A DNA stretch of 64,000 bases, from NCBI GenBank assembly GCA_032718475.1, contig JAUCBJ010006452.1, positions 1 to 64,000 on the forward strand, written 5' to 3'. Position 1 is the stretch's first letter; every line of letters starts with the position of its first letter. The position numbers and the translations under genes were made by a program. This document shows positions 52,410-61,458 of the stretch, in pieces. The notes beneath the pieces are model-generated. The model did no database searches, was not told the origin of the DNA, and saw nothing but the letters and a program-made list of their open reading frames with translations. This stretch comes from Nemertoderma westbladi (lineage: Eukaryota > Xenacoelomorpha > Nemertodermatida > Nemertodermatidae).

Positions 52410-52627
52410 CATAAAATAGACGGAGTTGGTCTTCTTACTATAACAGAGGACGATCTGAGACAACCCCCTCTTTCCATACCAGTTCTAGGCGACATCAAGC
52501 GGATTGTCATTGCATTGCGAGATCTCAAAAACCATAACGTCGCTGCCGTTAGGCGGTTGTCTACTGTGGATTTCTTGCAATCAGAACCGCAGCCAACTCA
52601 AAGTAATAGAAGGCAGACAAATCATGT
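52410..52627 (+). CDS. Internal exon: carboxy half of a SAM domain, SAMD8/sphingomyelin-synthase-related
   Basis: Bounded by a good acceptor (TTTTGTTAATTTTTGCAG, AG at 52408-52409) and a strong donor (GTAAGT from 52628). The exon is 218 bases, begins in phase 0 and ends after two bases of a codon. It encodes HKIDGVGLLTITEDDLRQPP followed by LSIPVLGDIKRIVIALRDLK. The LLTxTExDLRxPPLxIxVLGDIKR pattern is the one I know from the SAM domain of SAMD8 (SMSr, an ER ceramide phosphoethanolamine synthase) and its relatives. The remaining ~30 residues are polar linker. The preceding exon (start of the SAM domain) and the membrane-spanning exons are not in this window as far as I can see. This is the best evidence for a host gene here, on the plus strand. 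Confidence 0.8.
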
Positions 52628-52859
52628 GTAAGTTTACATTATTAGATAACGATATGTTTTTACTTTCGATTGGCATATTTCCGTAATTACAGACTAGTCT
52701 AAAGTCATAAACAATGTTCATGTCATGTCATACATCGAACATACATTTAATAAATTTATTGGGGGGCGAGGACTGTAAAACAGTATTTTGTTTCTGTATG
52801 TATCTATTTTTGTTTCTGGATGTAAAGTCAACGACCATTTTGGTTTCATTTTAGGCTCT
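52628..52859. other. Intron-like sequence after the SAM exon
   Basis: AT-rich, starts at the GTAAGT donor. No further feature. Confidence 0.4.
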
Positions 52860-53745
52860 AGGCTGAAAAGTACTGTAGCAAATATTTCAGAATGTTAAAT
52901 TTTTCCCTTTGTTGGGTAATTCTGAATCTACACTGTGGGGACGGTTTTTAAGGTCGCTGATCACGATTCAACTCGTTAAAATTATTTCACGATATCGCAA
53001 AGATCGTTTTATGTGATTACCTGGGGCGACGAAAAATACAAGTAGCATAAAATTTCGAACTCCCAAAAATTTAATTTGTTTGGATAAATGTGAAGGTTTT
53101 TCGAGGTCGCTGATCACGATATAACTTGTTATAAATCTTTTATGGTAGTGTAACTATACAATTTATTAGCGATATGTGCTACTTGTATTTTTCGTGCCAC
53201 ATTGGCAAATTTTAAAAATATCATAAACATTCAGACTCTGAATTTTTGAGAGTCATATTCTAATTTAGCTATACAGAAAACTCATAAAGCCATAAAAACT
53301 GGTTGATTTGGTAATTAATTACTTATGATTATCTAATATTTGGTACTTGTAATTTTCGTTCCACTTTACATTGGCACAAAAATATACCACAATAAATCGG
53401 ATACTATATCAGCTTCCCATAAAACCCATAATGTCATAAAATTAGATTGATTTGGTGGTTTTTTTTTACATGATCGTATTCGCATAACTTTTTTTAGTGC
53501 TCCAGAGGGAGATTCCAAATTACCAGAAATCTTTTCGAATCCTTAATTTAAGTTCTAGATTCTAGAATCTAGAATCGTAATCAGCATCCAAAAACCCCTT
53601 TATATCGCAAATATATTTAGTTTAGCGAGCCATAAAAACCTTTTAAAATTTCAGCACGAAAAATATTGGAGATGGGTGCCAGAAAGGGACCACAGCACGA
53701 AAACTAACATAGCCATATATAATGGGCGTTTACGCTGTTGGTTTA
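52860..53745. repeat. Inverted fragment of the AATA-flanked DNA element family
   Basis: TCGCTGATCACGAT occurs near 52953 and 53107, and TGCTACTTGTATTTTTCGTG or its complement near 53035, 53187 and 53338. The end (CACGAAAAATATTGGAGATGG, 53658 on) is the reverse complement of a block at about 19095-19150, and similarity extends over TTTTATGGC and GGCGTTTAC. It appears to be a decayed second copy. Confidence 0.7.
53553..53574. repeat. Perfect 22-bp palindrome
   Basis: TTCTAGATTCT followed by AGAATCTAGAA, an uninterrupted inverted repeat inside the element fragment. Confidence 0.9.
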
Positions 53746-53756
53746 CGCAATATGAT

Positions 53757-54010
53757 GGTGCTCTCCATAGCGAGGAATGTCAGCCGGCCCTGTTGGGACT
53801 CGGACCCGGTACCTAGGTTTCAAACTTCCGGTTATCATCAGCCGGTTGAGTGTACTGAGCTACCAGACCGGATGAATATTTCGCTGTGGAGTGGGATATC
53901 ATATTTAGGCCAACTAATCAGTCAAAGGAAGCCTGGGTGCCGGGTTCGAGCCCCGGTGGGGCCGGTTGATATTTTTCGCTGTGGAGAGCATTATCATATT
54001 GTCTTATTTA
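53757..54010. repeat. tRNA-derived SINE-like repeat
   Basis: On the minus strand TGGTAGCTCAGT (53865-53854) and GGGTCCGAGTCC (53807-53796) match pol III A and B boxes. On the plus strand GGGTTCGAGCCCC (53943 on) is another B box. ATTTCGCTGTGGAG and ATTTTTCGCTGTGGAG follow the two tRNA-like parts (about 53878 and 53972). Two tRNA-like modules in a duplicated context fit a SINE, not a working tRNA gene, since no full cloverleaf was drawn. Confidence 0.55.
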
Positions 54011-54104
54011 CATTGTATATTTAATACACCGCGTCACTCACCCCACAACAATTCACTTATTATTATTGAATAAATAATTATGCATCGTGTATAATAATAC
54101 TGTT

Positions 54105-54758
54105 CTACCATTCGGAAATTAGAATCCCTCCTAAGACAATAGTAATGATTACAGCAACTACGTGCGTGGTTGTTGGTGCGGCATTGGTCTCAGTAACCAA
54201 TGATGTTGATGTAGACCCACCTTCGGTAGTGGATTCAGTAACTCTCCATTGGATCCATTGCTCTGCTGGAGGGCAGGGGCCCGTGGGACAGCACTGATAT
54301 TGGCAAGCTTCGTGTGTTACTGTGAGATCAACCTTTGCCCAGTTGATAATCGCCATAACTCTAACTAGATAGTCATCTCTGTACTCCGGGGCGGCATCAG
54401 GTAGAGAAACTGTCACGAAATGGGTGCAAAACGCTTCGTTTAAAGGGACGCAATTGTACTCGGCCACGTGGCATACCCCGTCTTGATAATCGAACACGAT
54501 CTCCTCATTGTACTCCTCCGAATAGCCAGTAAGTGTGTATGATACAACGGCACAACTGAAACACTCGCTGTGTGTGAAATTACCTTGAACGAAGTCGTTG
54601 CTTTTCGCAAAGTGAGATGCTCTATCTTGATACTTTTTTAATAAGGCGTCGTTCTTGCTGGTAAGCGACCAGTCCATTCCACCTGGACACGTGAAGTTGG
54701 AGACTGCCTTAGTAGCAGGGAGTATAGTTATAACAAATAGAGTATAGATGATTTGCAT
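54105..54758 (-). CDS. Secreted or GPI-type cysteine-rich protein, single open frame
   Basis: 217 codons from ATG 54758 without interruption. Residues 1-18 (MQIIYTLFVITILPATKA) are a signal peptide. The ectodomain has about ten cysteines (FTCPGG, ECFSC, GVC, YNC, CQYQCC, GPC) and N-glycosylation sites (NFT twice). A Ser/Thr/Gly stalk (STTEGGSTSTS) precedes a carboxy hydrophobic segment VVAVIITIVLGGILI near the very end, as in GPI-anchored or type I proteins. I do not recognise the family. It lies between the SINE-like repeat and a MITE, with no mobile-element motifs, so I take it as a host gene; it may be the only exon, or the terminal one. No canonical AATAAA was found just downstream on its strand. 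Confidence 0.65.
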   Translation of the reverse strand: MQIIYTLFVITILPATKAVSNFTCPGGMDWSLTSKNDALLKKYQDRASHFAKSNDFVQGNFTHSECFSCAVVSYTLTGYSEEYNEEIVFDYQDGVCHVAEYNCVPLNEAFCTHFVTVSLPDAAPEYRDDYLVRVMAIINWAKVDLTVTHEACQYQCCPTGPCPPAEQWIQWRVTESTTEGGSTSTSLVTETNAAPTTTHVVAVIITIVLGGILISEW

Positions 54759-55242
54759 TTTATAACTGCTAGCTACCCTTACATATACAATACAGAGCAG
54801 TATTATACACCGACCGAAAATGTAATTCCACGCTAATTGTAAATAATCCCACGCCTAATATTCTAAAAGAGGTGAATTATTTAACTATATTACACAGCGA
54901 AATTTTAACACAATATAACTAATTCACAGGGAGATTTTATTCTCTATAGCACATTTAGACAGGGGGGGAAACTCGACGCAATAGTGAAGGTTTAGAATCC
55001 GGGATGTTTCGTATTTTTGCTAGATCGGTAGCCGAAATAACAGAATAAATTATGCCAAAATAATTAATTAACTATATTCAGTACATTCAGTTTGGGTTTA
55101 TCGCTACAAATATAGTGATGCTTTGTTTTTTCAAATCGAACTAACAATACAAATTTTATTGAATTAATTTCAATTGGGTTTTCTACAATATTTCTAACTC
55201 TCGTTAGTAGTCTTGGCCTTGGGTCTTGGCCTTGGCCTCGGG
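54759..55242. other. No gene; GGTCTTGGCCTT microsatellite
   Basis: Presumably the upstream region of the 54105-54758 gene. About 55211-55250 repeats TTGGCCTTGGGTCTTGGCC. Confidence 0.4.
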
Positions 55243-55539
55243 TCTTGGCCGGCTCTGTGACAGTTGGACCCCACTGACACCCATTGGGTGTCATATGACA
55301 CCCAATTATCACCCTATGGGTGTCATTGGCGCCAGACTGTCTGGGTGACACCTCCCAATTAGGCTAATTAGACCCCAATTGACAGGTGTCATCAATTAAT
55401 TAGTACAATTAAACCCCAACAGGTGTCATATGACTCCTAATTAGGGTTTGATTGATTATCCTAATTAATCAGACTGATTAGCGCCGTGACATACAATGGG
55501 TCATCAGTGAGGTCCAACTGTCGCAGAGCCGGCTCAAGA
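55243..55539. mobile_element. MITE or foldback element with ~45-bp TIRs
   Basis: The left end TCTTGGCCGGCTCTGTGACA (continuing GTTGGACC) is matched at the right end as the complement TCTTGAGCCGGCTCTGCGAC. Inside are many GGTGTCAT/ATGACACC words in both orientations, including GGGTGTCATATGACACCC, a perfect palindrome. About 297 bp, no coding capacity. No target duplication was found at the ends. Confidence 0.78.
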
Positions 55540-56503
55540 GGGTGTCATAAGTGACACTGCAGCTCTTTTATTCATTAATACCTATTTATTTATATTTAAT
55601 TTTAATTAATTGTTTGTATTCTATTTTACTTTATTTATTCATTTGTACTTTATTTTAAATTAATTAATTGTTTATATTACTTTTACTTTATACATTGATT
55701 TCTATTTTTAGATTAATTAGTTTTTATATTACCAATGAGATCACTATGACATAATGTCTATATTTATCTTTATAATGGCTATGGTATACGGCTCCCTACT
55801 GGCAACTATCAACTGCGTTCATCGGCGGGGGACCCCTCCTCTGCCCTCATTATTCGCATACGGGGCCCCTCCTCTGCCCTCATTATTCATTAAGTAGATA
55901 CAACAGGCAATAAATCTACACGTATACCCCAAAGGCAAATATAAACAGCCCCTTCGATGACTCACTAATAATCCCATCGCAGCCTTGACTACACCAAATC
56001 CGTATATCGCTCAAGGCTAATGCTCTAGCGGCCCTCCTTTGTTCTCACTATAGCCGACATCACTTGGGTCCTTTCCTATATCCAAGCAGCCCATATCATA
56101 ACAATGAAGCGCCTCTAAACACGCATTCCTCTCTACTAATCCCTTTCCTTTGCACCAGACCTGCTTCTGTTATACAGCCAACTCAACATAATTAGTCAAG
56201 ATGCCTACAGGAGTTTTCTAATATAGATTCATCAACACGAGAAGTTGCCCTGGTTACCGCTTATGCACGAACATCCAATTAGCGGGCTTCATTTCTACTG
56301 CTGCGTTCTGATTGGCTCATTTAAGAGACAAGGGCCTCCCTTAATAACCGAATTGCTATTTAATACATCCCCACCAATTTATTACGTCATTATTTTAAAC
56401 GATTAACATCATTTACCATTATTTTGTTTTCGAATTTAATATTATTTATTAAGAATATTTATTTGTTATCATCAGTCAACAACCCACTTGTAGAGTTGTA
56501 TTA
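55540..56503. other. Intergenic; AT-rich block and possible promoter
   Basis: 55560-55735 is very AT-rich with TTTATTTAT and TTAATTAATTG words. CCCCTCCTCTGCCCTCATTA occurs at 55833 and 55866. Near 56310-56365, TGATTGGCTCA (inverted CCAAT) and CTATTTAATAC (weak TATA) could be a promoter for the exon-like repeats that follow. Confidence 0.35.
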
Positions 56504-57125
56504 TTGTCATTTTGCCGCGTTATCGCTCATCGTCGACATCGAACTTTCCGCTTAGCCGTCGCGTAATATTCTTCCGATACCATTCCGTTCTATCGATTAA
56601 TAAACTCTTTTGTCGTCCACGGCAACCAACTTCTTCGCGAACATCCAAACTTCATCTTTCCGTTGAATATTTACTAACACTGTAAGTAAAATCTGCCTTC
56701 CACCATCTCCATCGACGCCGCTAGCAAACAATTTACATTTAATGTCTACCGATACAACAGTATTGCAGTAGGCTCATTATTAATTACTATCAGACTGCGG
56801 TGCTACCGATAGCCTAAACCGTGATTGAGGCATTCGATCAATAGGCCTACAACTGTTTATCTGCTTATAGTATTTTTTATCTTTTTACAAATAATCAACT
56901 TATTTTTCTAGTGTCATTTTGCCGCGTTATCGCTCATCGTCGACAACAAACTTTCCGCGTTTCCATTGTGTAATATTTTTTCGATACCATTCCGTTCTAT
57001 CGGTTAATAAATTATCTCGTCGTCCACGTCAACCAACTTCCTCACAAACTTCCAAACTTCTTCTTTCCGTGAATATTAACTAATACCGTAAGTAAAATCT
57101 GCCGGTGTCTGTCATTTCGCCGCAT
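56504..57125 (+). repeat. Duplicated exon-like module with splice signals
   Basis: GTCATTTTGCCGCGTTATCG begins at about 56506 and 56913 and each copy runs ~176 bases to GTAAGTAAAATCTGCC (donor at 56682 and 57088). The second copy is preceded by a pyrimidine-rich acceptor (TTATTTTTCTAG, AG at 56910-56911). A third start, GTCATTTCGCCGCAT, is cut at 57126 by the LTR of E4. All frames contain stops, so this would be untranslated. It may be a duplicated 5' UTR exon or an LTR-derived piece. Confidence 0.55.
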
Positions 57126-58395
57126 TGTACGCGCTTTTGTAGACCTTTAGCAGTTTAACCTGCCAAAATTTATATGTCTTTAATTGTTAAATTGACTTTA
57201 GAAGATGACAAAGATTTAACACAAAACAAACAAAAACATTAGTCGAAGCCAGTCGATGCGCGTTCATTCACCCGATGGTTACACCCGGGAGACTGGATTC
57301 GTATGCTTAGATTTATTGCGGTGAAGCCTACTGTATTATTCGATTGATCACTAATATATAATCTCTGACAAGTATTATTCACTTTCGGGAAATATTAGCA
57401 GTTCCTTTAGGACGTGGCGTTCTACCTATGTAAACAGAGCTATGACTTATACTAAACACAACGATATGGCTTAGAATTCAAGTATGAGACGCATTCTTTA
57501 GGAGATGCTTAGTTATCAGCCACAATCATACACACTACCGGTAACGCACAATACTGCTCACTGGTATGCCGACAGTTACTGACTTTGATCAGGTATAAAG
57601 AGGAACACACTGGACTCATGTAGTATCTATTAAACAGCATTAGATTCACTACAAACACAATAATATAAGTCGCAATTGTTGTATGTATCCTGTCTCTCTA
57701 ACCTGTAGTGTATCAAGAATATTGGAAAATTTGGGTTGTTTATCGATATTCTTCAACTAATAACATCCAACTAGACTGATACAAATAATCACAAACAGTA
57801 AAAGCAGTAAGACGGTAGGTTACGATATGATAAGTATGAATGAGTTGTTGTGATAAGATTGGACCGTGATTAGACCGTGGTTTGATAACAGTTATACTTT
57901 CTATAATCTAAGCCTACTAAGGTTCCTTCTAAAGTCTGAAACATAGAGTCATTCCAAAAGCCGATGTTCAGGCAATAGGAACGACATAACACACATACTG
58001 ACTCGCCCAGCCTCGATCTGGAGAGTATCTCTTCAGAGAAAACGAAAATCGCCCTGATTGGCCGTTAGGCAGAAACAAAGAAACCAGGTGTCCAATGAGG
58101 GCTCCTTCCACGTCATCAGCCAGCTGGGAGATGTCGTAATCGGAATTCTTCCCACGACATGGTGACAGAGAGAATGCCGCATTGCGGGTTTTGTACCTTG
58201 TTATGTCCGCTAAAGCACACATCCAGAAGAATCAACATTTATTTCCGTTAAAAACACCTATACATTACTTTGAGGGCCAGGGAATTAATTATATCCGTAA
58301 ACGCGTTTACAGTAGGTTTTAGAGTATTTGAGCGCACGGGGGGAAAACTGGATTGCGGAGCAAAGGAGCAGTTATATCCCATAGAAGCTTTTACA
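57126..58395 (-). repeat. 3' LTR of E4
   Basis: Plus-strand TGTACGCGCTTTTGTAGACC ... AGAAGCTTTTACA, 1270 bp, parallel to the E2 LTR (GCAGTTTAACC, CATTCACCCG, CAGTTCCTTTAGGACGTGGC) with many changes. The inner side has the same CCGCTCCCAGAAAATGGG (purine primer on the minus strand). Confidence 0.88.
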
Positions 58396-58469
58396 CCGCT
58401 CCCAGAAAATGGGATTTAAGTCTATAAAATATACTAAATCACAGTTTCTAATATACGTAAATACTCTAA

Positions 58470-59387
58470 ACAGTTAGTCTTTCTTGTGCGGACGGCGTTT
58501 ACGCAGTTTTTTAAAGCTAGCCAGAGTCTTTTTCTCTTTGGGGCGAGCCACTGTACAAGGAGGGCTATAACTCCTGGGTGAAGGGTGCAATATGATTGCA
58601 TCAGAAGGTGTAGGATTATAGTCGGGGTATCCGCCGTTTCGATATGTTTCTCCTCAAGCTGATTTTCCTCCGCTCATCGTTGGATACGTTCGTCTAAAAC
58701 TCTCGCCGAGAATAGGGTCGTCCAAGTTCAATATCGTCTTAGGGACTATGGATTTCCCAATCGAACTGGGATAAAGCCAATCCGTTTACCGCTTGGACTT
58801 GCTGTTATAATTTAGGTTTATCTGAACAAACGTAGGTTTCTTTTCTGATCTTTGTAGAATAGCGTCTATCTCGTTTCGTACAACGCTCTCCTCCGCCTTG
58901 ATGATGGGTGGTAACGGGTTAAACAGGGACGATTCCGATTATACGGTTGAATGGCGATATTGGGTGTCCGTCCCCCAATCCGGTCAGGTAAGATAGGCGG
59001 ATATTTAGGGAGCCATCAACCTGAGTGCCACCGACTAACGGTTCGGGTAACACTGGATCTCTGAACGGTAAGTACAGTTCGTGAGGATCCGTGATACTAT
59101 TAGGATCAAGAGTCCGAGGTCTAACTGAGGAATGAGGAGGTCTGACCGAGCATTCCGGAACTCAGATCATAGGTCTACTCAAGGATCGCCTGAGCCGAGA
59201 GAGCGTGGGTGACACATCGGACAAGTTTCTCCCGAAACTCCCGCAAACACAGCGAACAAACCGTGTTTAAAGCAACGTCTCCACTGGCGTTTATGTCTTT
59301 CCGTTTGTTGGTTGGTCTTGGGCATTCATCGTAATAATACCAAGACACACGTCTTGTAGGGGAAACGCGGGTGATATTTATTTGGTG
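58470..59387 (-). pseudogene. Remnants of E2 frames C and B in E4
   Basis: 58470-58640 matches the last ~60 codons of frame C. At about 58640 it jumps to sequence matching the coiled-coil part of frame B near 23521, so most of C, including the zinc knuckles, is deleted. The rest (to 59387) follows frame B with many stops and indels. Confidence 0.75.
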
Positions 59388-59817
59388 TTACAATGCTTCT
59401 CTCAAGAATTCTAAATATACGTTGGAGTTACCGCGTTTATCCGCTTCTTGAACGTCTTTTCTTTCGAGTCGATTTCGAATAGAATTTTCGCATTCGAATT
59501 TCAGTTTATTGTTGCGACTCCGCTGGGTAGGATATTTAAATAATACCATTTCCCTTTTTGCGTTGACATAGTCCGTATCGTGTAAGTCGATAGAATGGCC
59601 GGTAGTTAAGAAGTCCATATACGTACCATTACGATGCGTATAGCGAGCGGTGAATCTTGCTATAGTCCAATTCACGCGTAAGTTGCTCCTGGGACATAGG
59701 CGGTTCGATATAACTACCATCGTCCTCCGTAGTAGTTGGATCAGCTTCACCGCGTATCAAGCTTATCCACAAACGCTTGTAAAGGTAGAGTATATCTCTC
59801 TCTAATACCAAGATCAT
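59388..59817 (-). pseudogene. Frame A copy in E4, frameshifted
   Basis: Two overlapping frames reproduce frame A of E2: RGEADPTTTEDDGSYIEPPM then, after a shift near 59655, ARYTHRNGTYMDFLTTGHSI and NSIRNRLERKDVQEADKR. It confirms A as a conserved segment. Confidence 0.78.
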
Positions 59818-59829
59818 CTTCTATCAACT

Positions 59830-61458
59830 CCGTCATATCTGCTTATATGAGTTTATTAATATTATAATGAGTTTAGCTTTAGGCGAGCGGGCGTCGCTGC
59901 CTACTCCTCTCTGCCCCCGGACAGTGGGATCCTCAGCGCCGATGCACCGTTGTCGCGGTGTTTACGCCAACGTAGTAGCAACAGCACGACAACGATAACC
60001 GGCACAAGTCACTCCACTGTCCGTCCCAAAGTCTTGAAATCACTTAAGGTTTTACGGCAGAGTTAAGGTTACTTTCACAATTGCGACTCGCTACTGTAAA
60101 CACACTTTAGTAGTAACATTCACCTATAAACGCACAAATTCCACACAACTGTCTCCAATTGTACACATACAAGGCCATTTGTCCGTTAGTCAGTGCCTTC
60201 CAGAATGTCACGTTGTTATTGCGTATCCTTGGATACTAACAGTGTGCTATATTCTCTATGCTATGCAATGGGTCAAGCCTTTTATTGTTCCTTTTAACTC
60301 GTTTCTAATTCTAGCGTGGGTGTTGCCATGGTGACATTATGGAAAGCTAGCGGTAGAATTAGGGTAATTCTCATGCATACAGATCTGGGATGCTGTTTAA
60401 TAGTAATTCTTTGATTGTCAATATCCTCTTTATGCATGATTTTATAAATTTTATCGGCTATTGACTATATGTTGGAGATTCTCGCACTCTAGTACACTCA
60501 ATAGGATGAATCTCCGCTCCCGTGATCTATTAATTAATGGAATTTTGGGAATGTTATAAATTGCATAAAATGACAATTTATTAAATTCATTTAAGGATAT
60601 GAATTTAAATTTATTCCCGTGAATTTTATTATTTGATGGTAAAATTGACACAATTTTATTCCAGAGCATGTCTGGGGACCTAGGATCCTTAATTCTATAA
60701 AATTGTCTTTTAAGAGTATCGGTAAGTGCTGCGATATCTTAATTGACTAGAAATTTTAAAGGATCTGACATTTTACAGATTTTAATAAATATTAAATTAA
60801 TATTTAAGATGGGCACCGATTTATTCCAGAACTTGTCTGGGGACGTTAACCACTGATTCTAGAATTTGTCTTTCAAGTATATCGGTGGGTGCCGCGATAT
60901 CTTAATCGACTAGAATTACAGATGGTCAAAAAGGTTTAACAGATTTATTTGCGTTTTACGCTACTGTTAGAGGGACATCACGCTACTATATGTATTATTT
61001 AATATAAGGTAGAAGAGCAATATCGCACGAAGCAATGTCAGTGTGAAGAGGCAAGTCGTTTCCAAGGTCTACCCAGAGCTTGGTTTAGCCGAGACACGAG
61101 GATCTGAACTTTGCATTCCTAATACTCTGCCTACCAATAATACTTAAATATAGTAGGAGCTTTATTGTACTTTAATAAGTACGGACATGTCATCTTACTA
61201 TAGTCTCGCATTTATAATATAATACGGACAGTAAGGAAAGAGAAAAGAATTATTTCTCGCCGTCGCACTAGATATATTATATGTAATTACGTAATAAACA
61301 CTAATATATTGCACTAATCTACTAAATAATCTAAAATAACATTCTACTAAATAAAATTAAATAAAACGATTATAATAAAATACATAACAATCCATACATA
61401 AATATAAAATAATAAAAAAATATAAAATAATATAGTCACACACCCACTCCATATATAA
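59830..61458 (-). other. Conserved spacer of E4
   Basis: Counterpart of 24720-26351, with the ATATCGGT...GATATCTTAATTGACTAGAA block again twice (about 60715-60752 and 60879-60916). The segment 61015-61150 is almost unchanged from E2. No gene. Confidence 0.75.

Noticed and set aside
53783-53870. A functional tRNA gene on the minus strand
   Set aside because: A and B boxes are present but no convincing cloverleaf or anticodon arm; SINE-like context fits better.
57968-58222. 84-codon minus-strand frame
   Set aside because: Lies within the 3' LTR of E4 and shows no domain.
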